Assembly: GCA_021014945.1 (NCBI GenBank)
Contig: MU266657.1
Location: forward strand, 1-25,554
DNA from: Leucogyrophana mollusca
Taxonomy: Eukaryota > Basidiomycota > Agaricomycetes > Boletales
DNA length: 25,554 nt
Direction of reading: 5' to 3'
Shown here piece by piece: positions 1-9,651 of the stretch. Numbering within the stretch: position 1 is the first letter of the stretch; the number at the start of each line of letters is the position of its first letter. The position numbers and the translations under genes were made by a program. Below the pieces are notes generated by a model. The model made no database searches. It was not told the DNA's origin and saw only the letters and a list, made by a program, of their open reading frames with translations.

Positions 1-47
1 AGTAGGTATGAGTGAATATATGAGCTGTCACCCTAAAAGGGTAACAG

Positions 48-983
48 CCCCTTACAATGCGGGAGATCAGCCTACAGCAGATTTTCGCACTTATCCCATC
101 AACTGTTTCACGGTACAATCGGTTTGCACTCGACATCTTACTAGAAACCCTCCGCACAATGCCAGCAGCTACAATCAACTGGCCGAAGGATGCAGAATTC
201 GATGAGAATAGTGCTTTGATTACTGCACGCCATCCTCGCTTACAGGGAGCATTCGCCAGCATCGATGGACTCAATTTACCTGTCCAGACTTCGGAGGACG
301 ATGAGATTGAGAACGCAACATATAACGGATGGTTGTCAGAGCATTTTGTCAGCTCCGTTCTTGTCTTCTCGCCAAAAGGTGTCTCTGTTTACGAGCTGTG
401 ATTGTTTGAACAATCTGACAACGGTTACTTAGGGCAAATTATAGCTGCAAATCTCAATGCACCAGGGAGTTGGCACGATTCTCGTGTTGCTCAGCCCATA
501 TACGAGAAGTTACGAACACAAACACCTGATGGCTTTTATCTCGTTGCAGATACTGCATTCCCGTGTGGTACAGCCCAGATTGCAGGGCGTATATGTGTGC
601 CATTGAAAGCGGGCCAGCGTATTCCTGGGGAGTCACAGATAGAGATTGCTGAAAGAATGGCCTTTGACAGGGAGCTTCTCTCATATCGCCAAACGGCGGA
701 ATGGGGAATGCGCACTCTCCAGGGATCATTTGGGCGGCTTCGAGTCCCACTAGAAATTGCTGATTCAGATCGCCGTGCCAACCTCCTGGAGACTTGTGTA
801 CGACTACACAATGTCTGTACTACTCTGATTGGCATAAACCAGATCCAGACTGTGTATGTGAAGCAATGGACACAGGATGCGGAGCAGGAAGAGCTTTGGA
901 TGGCTTTTGAAAGTATGTTGTTCGGAGATCAACAAAAGAAAGATCGGGTCTCGCAGTATCACATTGTTGCTAGTTACGAGTAA
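48..983 (+). CDS. PIF/Harbinger-like DDE transposase, 5' partial
   Basis: This gene encodes a transposase of the DDE_Tnp_4 (HARBI1-like) type, which would cut and rejoin the ends of its own element. The visible part is two exons, 48-378 and 433-983, giving 293 residues. Exon one starts with a helix-turn-helix-like stretch (PLTMREISLQQIFALIPSTV). The presumed acid residues are the Asp of GAFASIDG, the Asp of LVADTAFP and the Glu of TAEWGMRTLQ; the family motif NAPGSWHDS is also present. A TGA at 399-401 lies inside a 54-bp intron (379-432, donor GTGTCT, branch-like CTGAC, acceptor TTACTTAG); its removal joins SPKG to QIIAAN as in relatives. An acceptor AACAG ends at 47, with a possible donor GTATGA at 6, so about 100 or more N-terminal residues should lie upstream of the window. 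The catalytic residues were assigned by motif only. Confidence 0.85.
379..432 (+). other. Intron in the transposase gene carrying an in-frame TGA
   Basis: The 54 bp start GTGTCT and end TTACTTAG, with CTGAC as a likely branch site about 15 nt before the acceptor. Its length is a multiple of three, so without splicing the frame would continue but be stopped by TGA at 399. Splicing restores an uninterrupted family motif (phase 1, GG|G codon). Confidence 0.75.
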
Positions 984-1108
984 TCCAGATAAGAGCATAA
1001 TAGACTGGCATTGACAGGTAACGACAGTGGTAGAAGATGTCCGAGTAATGACAGTGGGATGCTACTGTCTACAAAGTTAGGGCAGCTGCAGCTGTGTTGC
1101 AGTCAAGA

Positions 1109-3031
1109 CTACGGGCTACGAGATGTCACAGACCACTGTGAACACAGAGCCACCTCATCTTTGTCCTGTTCCTCCGACTGTTTGACGGCAACTACAGGTG
1201 TCATTGCTTGAGTGAAGGGTGGGCCGAGGCTGCTGGAGCTGCCTTCCTGGCCAGCTGGATCAGTGTTGTCGTGGCACCATGTCACAGAATGGAAAGGACT
1301 CGGTGGGCGAGATGGAAGGTTAGAATGAAGTGGCTGACGTGAGCTCGAAGGCGCTTCTGCATCCTCTGCGAAGTCGCTCATGTCTTCCTCATCTGTCACC
1401 CACCATACTTTACCCCCACCATCTGCACACACTTCTTCACAGCGATGCTTCTTTTTCGGTGAGTTACGAATGTGAGTGCGCTGGCCCCGAGTCGTTGATC
1501 TACCGCTGACCCGAGGACGGGCAGTGGCACCTGCTATTGACACGATCTCAAGCTTCAATTCTGCTCGATCACGAGCACGGTCCGCATCATGAGTTCGCTG
1601 CTGAGCCTGAATGAGCTGTGAACGTAATGTTTCGATTGTGGTCAGTGCATCGCGGAGCTGCTGGGAGATGGCGAGGAAATGGGTGTTCTGGAAAGAACGC
1701 TCAGAACGGTCACGATCTCGTTGAGTCTGCACTTCAGGATCGAAAACGTGGGCAATCTTGCTGACAAGATCAAGCCCATTGGTTCCGCGAACGTTGCGGC
1801 GGGGCATGGGCGCAATGGTGCGTGCTGGGCGAGCGACAGCAACCTTCGGCTGAGTCGAAGGTGGAGGGGGTGGCTCATCGTCACTACTGATGCTGTAATG
1901 GGTCGGGCAGTCGGAAACCTCATCGGCGAACTCTTCGTCATCCAGATCCCGAGTACCAGCTTTTTCGTTGATCAAATAGTCAACTTCATGTGCTCGCTCG
2001 ACTTCGGGAGGGCACTCTGCATCACCGGTTGGCTTCGTCGTCTTGACTAACTACAAGAATTTGACGTGTCAGTTGATTCACGAACACACGCATCATAAAT
2101 GCCCACCTGCTTAAATTTGGTCTCGAGTGATTTCAGAGAACGTTCTGGTCGTTCGTGTGTGCGTGCCCACTTGATATAGTGAGTGTGCACTGTCTGCCAC
2201 CCACGTTGACCAATTGGAAGCTCCTTCTCTACGAAGGCCAGGAGAGCCATTACATCATCATGTGAGTAGTTCCCTGCTCCACTGGGACGACCACGCTTAG
2301 ATGGCTTTTTGTCCTCGGCATCCAAAGGCGCCTTGCGCTTTGTGCCTCGCTTGCCGTCCTCAGTGTCAATGTTCCACTTTTTTGGAGCAGCGACGGCATT
2401 CTCCTTTCCCTTTCGGTGAATACACTCGTCGGCATGGGCACGTTCCTTTCCCTTGCGACGAGATCCTGCAACCTTGGTGGCTGGGGTGCGACCTTGTGCT
2501 TTCGCAATCGATGGACCGTGAGTGAGATTGTCGTCAGGAGTCTCTGGAAGGGGTATGAGAGTGGGATCGAACATGTACTGATGGGCGACAGGTTCGCGAA
2601 GTGGAATGCGAGAAGACGATGGGTGGGAGCTTGGACGAGAAAAGGTCCCTGTTGAGGTAGGAAAATAGTCTTGTTGGGTGGTGGTAGGTGCACCGGAGAC
2701 GCCGTTCTGTAAATGAGACCATCATTAGTTGCGATTCAATGCTTCGCACAGGACGGACGTACAGAGAGGGAGCGAGAAGGGAGTTCTCTATGCCAGTGTC
2801 CTGCGAAAGGCACCATCGTGACGGCTGATGCTGACAATCGACCGGTCACAACCTTGAAGATCATAAGTAATGATGTCGAACGGGGGAACATGAATACCTG
2901 GCACTTACCTCGGCAACGCCAGGGTGTGGCACCCAGCGTCCATTACCATCTTGGTAAAACGGGTTTCCGGCGTCGTCGTAAGCAATCTCGAGCGCCGGAT
3001 TGTCCGGGCACATAGAGGGATCGCCTGGCAT
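1109..3031 (-). CDS. DUF6818/Myb-SANT-like transposon partner protein
   Basis: This is a probable DNA-binding protein of the DUF6818 type, commonly carried by fungal mobile elements. I rebuilt four exons: 3031-2909, 2852-2763, 2706-2107 and 2050-1109, giving 584 residues. All three introns are 56 bp, with donors GTAAGT, GTACGT and GTGGGC. The core domain reads GAGNYSHDDVMALLAFVEKE, then RGWQTV, then SLKSLETKFKQ. The third splice joins it to LVKTTKPTGDAECPPEVERA and YLINEKAGTRDLDDE, the conserved tail of this family. Basic patches (RRKGKERAH, KRGRPSGAG, SPKKKHR) look like nuclear signals or an AT-hook-like element. A coiled-coil-like region (about ISQQLRDALTTIETLRSQLI) follows. The C-terminal third is Ser/Pro-rich. 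The ATG at 3031 was chosen because stops and splice-like sites lie just upstream; a 5' leader intron starting near 3121 is possible. The role as transposase partner is inferred. Confidence 0.8.
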
Positions 3032-3922
3032 ACAAGATATACTAGTGATGTCTCTAAACAAAGGAGTGTAAGAAAGATAACAGTCGAAGAGTGAGCGCAG
3101 AGCAAAAGAAAGATGCTCACCAAGTTAAAGCAGGATCTGCTTTATACAAAAGCACAGAATGGGACCCTGCCGGCGACTTCAGTGGTGCTATTTGTCGTGC
3201 TCTGTGCAACAAGGAGCACGACCAGGGTTGATTAGCTGCGCAGTCGAGAGGAGCAACACGGACCTGTAACCACGCCAAACCTGCATAGCGCACCCTTGTT
3301 ACAAAAGGCCTGGATGAGGAACCGGCATATCCAATCGTTGTTAGTGTCACGACATGTCCCCGATATGAGGAATGCAAAGATTCACCAACCTGAGCAGGGA
3401 GCAAGAGCCAAGTGGAGACTTGGGGAGACGGAAATGGCGCTGAGCAGCCGGCAGCTGGAGAGAATCAGTATTAGCCACAGTCCAGTGAGTCACCTGAGCG
3501 CGAGAAGCAAGAAAAACGGTCAGCGCAGAGACTCTGAGCGTGCGTGAGTCGTACCCACCACGACGGACGCACGCGTTCGTCATGCCCTAATTGGGATCGA
3601 TTTTATTTTATTAAGTCTTTCTAGCCTTGTCGTATATCTCGGTCTATTCGGGGGGTCAGTTTGACAGGTGGTTGCAAATTGCAACTGAAACATACACGGC
3701 ATCTCGGCGACCGAGGTCTATGAGACGAGTTTATTCTATTTCCCCCAATAAACGCCTGCGGAAAGTCACCCATTGATACACAAAATACCCAGATTTGTAC
3801 TTACATAACATCCCCGAAGTCTCCGTGACCCGGAGGCTGTACAGCTCCACCATCGTGGAAGATATCAAGATTCAAGTTAGCAAGGAAACTCGTCCTCAAG
3901 TTTTGCGACGGACTTGCCCATC
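3032..3922. other. Spacer upstream of the DUF6818-like gene
   Basis: This holds the 5' flank of the minus-strand partner gene and probably the right end of the transposon. Several open frames of 75-95 codons occur on both strands, but none shows a recognisable domain or consistent splice sites. The stretch from about 3598 is T-rich and AT-rich. I see no gene in it. Confidence 0.5.
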
Positions 3923-4225
3923 CATCAGGAAAACGCATATTTCCTTTTCCAGCTTACTTGATTTATTGCACTTATTTGAGGTTTGTTTTGGACGTAGCAC
4001 AACAGATCTTCATTCAAAATGATCTCTGAAACTGAACAAAAGAGCATGATGGCTATAAGAAACAACTCAGATAGTCAACTGAGTAAAAATTGAAGATTTC
4101 ATTTTTTCGATAAGCAGAAAAAGCAAAAAATAAGGCCAGTCCTTGTCTTATTTTCCTTTTTCCGGTTTTTGTAAGCAAATAAGCGCAGAAAAAGCTCAAA
4201 AAAGGAAATTTGTGTTTTCCTGATG
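3923..4225. repeat. 303-bp inverted-repeat-flanked element (candidate MITE)
   Basis: The left end (3923-3948) begins CATCAGGAAAAC and continues to ATTTCCTTTT; the reverse complement of the right end (4200-4225) begins with the same 12 bases. The two 26-nt ends match at 24 positions. Further in, CTTATTTG is again shared in inverted order, so the similarity extends past the first 26 bases. The interior is AT-rich, has no meaningful open frame and includes two similar A-rich blocks (GCAGAAAAAGC at about 4117 and 4185). Short size, inverted ends and no coding capacity fit a MITE. No clear target-site duplication is visible; AT flanking the CAGGAAAAC/GTTTTCCTG core is the only candidate. Confidence 0.55.
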
Positions 4226-4763
4226 TCGCTCACTCTTCCGCCCTCTGGGCTGCCCTTTCGGCATGTCTTCCGTGTTCTGAATACGCCTCGCGAAATATCG
4301 CCACTATTCCAAGTTCGGGATCGGCGACACGTCACCATAGAACCTCAAGCAGAGCGGAAGGTGGAGTGCTGGCCATTGAATGAATGCAGCAGAGCTAGAA
4401 GACGTCACACCTGAGTGGCGAATAAGAATGTTCCTTTTCAAAGATTGCGCGGTTTTATACTCACAAATAGCGAAATGCTTAGTACACACATCGTCACCGT
4501 GTCCACCAGCACGGTTGAAACTGACGCCTCCTGACCGCGGATCAGTTTCTCCAGGTCTACTTACAAAACCTATCTCCCGGAATATTTCGTAGTCGAAGTC
4601 CACCACGGAATTATGGGAGCAAACATGACACCACCCAAGGTCTCAGGCGTACCCAAAAGCTTGCCCGAGGCCCACGAGATCTCGCTAGGTTCACAGTTCT
4701 GCCACACGACTGACGTTCAATATTCAATACATACACTGACAGTACTTACTCCTACAACGTCAT
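4226..4763. other. Spacer downstream of the MDR reductase gene
   Basis: This is the 3' flank of the minus-strand oxidoreductase that ends at 4764. One minus-strand open frame of 100 codons (4606-4304) contains GGHGDDVCTKHFAIC, but I cannot match it to a family, and its context gives no promoter or convincing splice pattern. I treat it as non-coding or as an unrecognised relic. Confidence 0.4.
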
Positions 4764-6415
4764 CTACTGCTCCGCAACAACAATGACACTTTTGCCGGTG
4801 TTCGTACCTTTCTGTACGGCAAGAATAGCTTCTCCAACATGCTCCAAACCATTTGTGATGTCTTCTTGGAACTTGAGTTCGCCCTTCGCGAGCATAGAGG
4901 GAACCTCCGAGTAGAAGGATTCCCTGAACTCCGGTAAGATTTTGCCTACAATGAAACCATATATCTTGATGGATTTGGCGACGATATGCATTAGGTTCTG
5001 GAAGGGCACGCCATCAGCCCACAATTCTTTTGGGTAAAGATACTCTCGGTGCTCACCTTGACTCCATACGGCTGAGAGTTGTACCCCGAGATCATGCCAC
5101 ATTCCTATATGTATTCTCATCAGTTAAGGCTGGCGGTCCGAGGTATGTTGCTCACGATGAAACGTGCGTTCGTCGCAGCTGCCTCGAGTGCGGCTTCCAG
5201 CGTTTCCCCCCCGACGTTATCCCAGTAACTGCAGCAAGCATCAGTTCAGCAATGCAAGAAGACAACCAAATGAAGTTATCGCCACTAACACATCAATAGG
5301 CCCCTCCTTTTCCAGTACCTGTAGGGTGTTTGTGGTTTTGTAGTTGAAAGCTACGTCTGCGCCTAGCTCTTTCATAAACTTGACTTTCTCGTCGGACCCA
5401 GCAGATGCGATGACTTTGAGTCCGTCCCGCTTTGCCAGCTGAATCACCAGCCTGGAAATTGACATCAGTTACATATCAGAGCTGACATACTTCGAAGGTT
5501 ACGGACGAGCCAACAGCGCCTGGGAGATACGTCAGACGCGGCTTCCTGTCAAGTCAGCCAAAATGCGCACCTGCCCCTGTGGTGACGAAAGCGGTCTCAC
5601 CCTGAGGAACAAGTCAGACACGCCTGGTGAAAGACAGCAGGAATACAAACCTTCTTTGCATCGGCATATTTCTTCCATGCAGTGTATGCCGTTTGTCCTA
5701 CCAGCGGTCAGTACCACATATGCTCGAGGATGCAGCGAACCAACCAGGCATGCCGGCTGCCCCGACGTACACGGACCAGGGCAAATTGTGTTTGTTATCA
5801 ACAACTTTGAACGCGTTTGCGTCTTGTTGAATAGTGTATTCTTCGAACGCTGTAAAATTGTACAACCAATTCAGATTGGGACTCGTAAAGGTGTGCCAAA
5901 GATGACCGTGACTGACGGAATATTCCGTAAAGATGAACCCCTGCCTTGACATCCGCGTTCTCTGAGCGCAGAACGAGCCCGACGCCGTAATTGGCAAGCC
6001 TGGATCGCAGGCGTTTTATCTGAGCTTTCAGAGACGCGACATAACAGAGCAGAAGATCGGTACTCACGGCTTTCCTAATTCGAATGCCGTCTACCCAAAA
6101 CCTGAGAGTCAGCAATCTCCAATCCAATTGCCACTATGATCTCACATTGTAAGAAGGCTTGGAGGGGTCTCTCATCCGACCTCTCAAGTAAGGATCGATG
6201 GACAAGACGAGAGTCTTCAGCAAGAATCCCCCATTCAAAGGAACGGTATCGACGTCGATTGTCTGACTTCCATCGTATACAGTTGTTTTGCCAGGTATAG
6301 GATAACCTAGCGAGCCGATCGTCAGTGGGAATTGTTGACTTGCATTTCATTGGCACGTCAGGGCACCTGAAGGTATCTCATTGAAGATGTGACGACCATT
6401 CGTTATGGGAGCCAT
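4764..6415 (-). CDS. NADPH-dependent alkenal/prostaglandin reductase-like MDR oxidoreductase
   Basis: This is a zinc-free medium-chain dehydrogenase/reductase, close to prostaglandin reductase and plant 2-alkenal reductases, which reduce the C=C bond of enals and enones with NADPH in the cytosol. Twelve exons: 6415-6367, 6306-6146, 6090-6068, 5999-5917, 5849-5745, 5697-5651, 5601-5571, 5519-5507, 5451-5290, 5228-5156, 5104-5057 and 4997-4764. Every join keeps frame and gives 342 residues, the usual length. Landmarks in order are SIDPYLRGRM, LANYGVGLVLRSE, GMPGQTAYTAWKKYADAKKG, the nucleotide-binding VTTGAGAVGS, VIASAGSDEKVKFMKELGAD, the NADPH-phosphate-side VYWDNVGGETLEAAL, GMISGYNSQPYG and a C-terminal GKSVIVVAEQ. 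Exon 8 is only 13 nt. A TATAAAG box lies 83 nt upstream of the start codon. The exact substrate cannot be read from sequence. Confidence 0.95.
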
Positions 6416-7490
6416 TTGATGGTGTGCTGCTGGGAATAAGATGGATCGGCGGTGTTGTGCCAGTGACTTAGACAACAGATACTACAGTCAGAACTAGCTT
6501 TATATCACCGATTGTGTGACCCTATTATTAGGCCCCCAGAAGTTCTCCCCGTGACTGTCCGGGAAAAGGACGAGAAATGCTTTTTTGTGTCTGTTTGGCG
6601 ACAACGGCTTCAGATTTGAAGCTACAATTCTGACCCTCACGGGTCCCGCCCATGAAGATGACGACCTATCAAATATTGAGGCATCTTTCCCGGTGTTCAC
6701 CTGGGTGTACCATCAACACGACCTGCACACACATACACCTGCTAGCTGGACAGCCATATGCGGGAACTTTCAGGGGCCTGTAAAATTGTCATCGATGATG
6801 TAGACTCGCGCGCTATGTCAGCGCCAGTAAGCAGAGTGCTGACTACTTATGCTTGGTCAGCTGAGAAATTATAGGACGATGGCGCAACATGCAAGATAAT
6901 GGCAGGAAGGAACGAAGTCGAGGGGGAGTAGTCGACGAAACATGAAACATGCCAGTCATCCACTTCCAAGAGGGTGCAATCACAAGCACACAGGCCCCTC
7001 AGCACTAGAGACGTGATTAATTAGAGGTAGCTCCACCCGGTGCTGTGTGGGGTCGTCACGCAACGCATGACCTCAAGGTGTGCTAACAGTCCACTCACCT
7101 TGGAGAGGCACCCAGAGGTATTTTCAGGGGTGCTCCTCTCTGTATAGACTGGGGCCAGGTGGGAAACGCCCATTTTGGGTGGTCCTTCAATCAATCACGA
7201 CGCCCCTTTGGTGGTCGTAGAGGCCTGAAGCTTGAAGCCTGAAGTCCGAGCTTTCGCTAACGTGTTTTGCAAACGTTGCAGTCCTACTTCGAATAGCCCA
7301 ATATTATTAAATAGGTATATGTAGATCCTGTCCAAACCAAACAGTTTAGGTGGGATGGGCCGTAACGTTACCTATCTCGCACCACAACGTAGGGGCAGGC
7401 CGATACAAAGCATCGACTCAGAGCCTCGGGTAAGCTTTAAAAGCTTTGCTCTCTATAACGTAGCCACGGCTGAACTTGAAGGAGTTGCGC
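6416..7490. other. Spacer between the MDR and SDR genes
   Basis: The stretch holds the promoter of the MDR gene at its left end and the 3' flank of the SDR gene at its right end. A small palindrome (AAGCTTTAAAAGCTT, about 7433-7447) sits just past the SDR stop codon and may belong to its 3' end. Open frames of 66-77 codons show no family features. I see no further gene. Confidence 0.5.
6498..6504 (-). promoter_or_regulatory. TATA box of the MDR reductase gene
   Basis: The minus strand reads GATATAAAGC here, a good TATA match 83 nt upstream of the ATG at 6415. That leaves room for a short leader of about 50 nt. Confidence 0.5.
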
Positions 7491-8798
7491 CTAGTACGAG
7501 CTCGCGACCGAGCCTACCCTTCCACCATCAACCAACCAGACAGCCCCGTTCACGTAAGCGCCTGAAGGTCCTGCTAGGAAGAGGATAGGTCCCGCCATAT
7601 CTGAGAGATTCCCTGCTCGGCCTAAAGGCACTGACCGTGCAAGTAGTGCGGGAGTAAGATGCTGAGTCGACGTCATCTCTGTAGCATCGACGTCAAAAGG
7701 AGGTACCCAAACAAGAGAATGAACAAACCACTTGGCCATACTCCGGGGGCAAGTACATTGCTCCGTATGCCCCAGTCAGCGAGGAGGTTGGCAAGGAGCT
7801 TGCCCAGGTGAGTGCACGCATTCTTGGCCAGCGTGTAGGATACTGAAAGTATCTTCGCGTCCAATCGAAACGAGCCAGAAGATGAGACGGTTATGACGTG
7901 GGACGTTGGAGGCGGTATTGAGAGATGGCGGTAGGAGGGGGCACGCGGTGGATCTGGAGGGGTCAACGGGTCTGCAGGATCGGAAGCAAGTGGCGCATGT
8001 GGAGAGGGTGGAGTTGGCGGGAGTGATTGATACGCAGTCGATGGGGTAGACGGGGCTGAATTCTGGCTTCCCGTTGTATCTGAGTTACTGGAATCCTGCT
8101 GAGGTTGGACCGCCGAGCGCATCGAAGAGATCAAAGGCGGCTTATTGCCTCGGCGAAGGTTCCCAAGGTGCAAAAGTTCTAGAAAGGCGACTGTAGTGTA
8201 ATAAACAGCTGTAGTGTTGGTCTCAAATGTCTCGGCAAATCCTTCTGGCGAGCCTGTGTCCCAAAGCACATTCTGAAAGGACTTTATCGATGGAGGGCTA
8301 CCATTGACAGCGTCACAGTCATCCAATGGAGATGGTAAACGCGGGGGTAAGAGGTTGCGAGCAATACCAGCATTATTGATGAGGAGGTCGATATACCCAT
8401 GCCGCGCTTTTACGGTTTCGGCCATCGAAAGAAGCGAGTCCCGAGAAGTTATATCTCCCTGCAATGGGATAAGCTTCCCATATCGCTATATGGCTTCCAT
8501 CAGCGTCAGGAGGGGAGAGAAGGCACAAGCCACGAGTCGACGATGCACACGTTATTATCGATGGCTGCTTTCTCCAGGACGTCAAGCCTCCGCCCGACAA
8601 TATAGACGGTGGCACCGTTACTTTCCAATGTAGTTGCGATCATTAGTCCAATACCTTGAACACCCAAAGTCACGATCAGTGGTGCCATGAGGCAAACAGA
8701 GCCTTACCCGTGCCACCTCCAGTAACCACTGCGACTTGGCCCTCCACACCAAAGAGGGCAACGGGATCAATAGAGTTGTGAATGGTTTCGCTCGCCAT
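7491..8798 (-). CDS. Short-chain dehydrogenase/reductase with Pro/Ser-rich insertion
   Basis: This is a classical-type SDR that should use NAD(P)H to interconvert a carbonyl and an alcohol; the closest named group by memory is RhlG/3-oxoacyl-ACP-reductase-like, but the substrate is unknown. Four exons: 8798-8708, 8654-8551, 8485-7729 and 7678-7491, giving 379 residues. The cofactor motif TGGGTGIG is at residues 26-33, followed by ATVYIVGRRLDVL, GDIT, and NNAG at 102-105. The active site has VSSSGS (Ser about 267) and YTLAK (Tyr 282, Lys 286). After the third splice the end reads PSEMTSTQHLTPALLARSVP and ends in a typical VDGGR segment. It is longer than the usual 250-300 residues because of a low-complexity Pro/Ser/Thr stretch at about residues 190-258, placed just before the catalytic Ser strand, and a smaller one near 112-125. 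Donors are GTAAGG, GTGTGC and GTTTGT. Confidence 0.93.
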
Positions 8799-9651
8799 GA
8801 GAGGGTGTTAACGAGAGGAGATGGTGGGTAAAAAATACACTTGAAGGAAATCGGAATGGCGATAGATATAGCATAGTGTGCTTAGATATCCCAAAAAGAC
8901 AACGCCGTTATGACAGGACGTTCTGACGGAGTCGCATCGGCTGCATAATCAAGGGCTGATTATCGAAGGGGTGATTCTTTGAATGGCTTCTGAGTCGACC
9001 GAGCTTCGGCTTGAATCCTCGACAAGCCGCGGCGTGCATGCGAGCCTAGAATCCAATAGCAAAGAGCAACTAAATCAGAAAACGAGTGTCCTGTCATTTA
9101 TATAAAGCGCCGCGTCACTGCGTTTGTCCGAGCGTTGTGGGTGCACCCTGCAAGGCGTTAATCGTTACGGAATCATGTTGCCGCGCTCCGCCTGAGGCCT
9201 GAAGTTCCGGATATCGGACGGCAGAGCAATTTGTCGTCAAACAATCGTTCCACAAGTGCACCGTGTCGAGGAGGTATTTGCCCGAGGTTGTTGGGCAGGT
9301 GGAGTGCTGACAGGTGAGAGATTGGAAAATCCGTGAGCAACTGCTTGATGGTAGCAAAACAAGGGACATTTAGTTTGATTTTGCCGAAAATTTCCAAGTC
9401 CCCATAGGCTGCAACAAATTATGCCTGAGATAGGTCCACACGGATGTGTATTGTGGGTGCAATGGACATGCGTGTCACGGTGGGGCTGAGAGCACCTTGT
9501 AAGGGTCAAGCAACAGGCACAACAACCAAGCCACGGCCATGAGAGTCCACGTTCGAGTCCATTGGTGGATCTACATACATACACGGTACAATGCATGTCG
9601 TCTAAAATATCCGTCCACCCTCCGCCCACTAGCCTGCGACTGCCAACAAAT
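8799..9651. promoter_or_regulatory. SDR upstream region and spacer to the GH16 gene
   Basis: Two TATA-like sites can serve the minus-strand SDR gene: a TATATCTA about 70 nt upstream of its ATG (near 8862-8876) and a perfect palindromic TTTATATAAA at 9097-9106, about 300 nt upstream. A pyrimidine-rich leader (ACCCACCATCTCCTCTCG on the minus strand) precedes the start codon. The rest, to the GH16 stop at 9652, holds only open frames without family features. Confidence 0.4.

Larger units (their letters stand above)
1..3031. mobile_element. PIF/Harbinger-like DNA transposon, left end outside window
   Basis: A DDE transposase on the + strand (stop at 983) and a DUF6818/Myb-like DNA-binding protein on the - strand (stop at 1109) lie tail to tail with 125 bp between them. 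A transposase plus a separate Myb/SANT-like partner is the known two-protein make-up of PIF/Harbinger elements. Both genes read through without disabling changes once introns of 54-56 bp are removed, so the copy may be recent. The left terminus is cut off by the window edge. The right terminus is unknown; 3031 is only the start codon of the partner gene, and I could not find a terminal inverted repeat because its mate would be off-window. That the two genes form one element is an inference from their adjacency. Confidence 0.6.

Noticed and set aside
399..401. In-frame stop making the transposase a pseudogene
   Set aside because: It lies within a 54-bp GT-AG intron whose removal restores the family motif.
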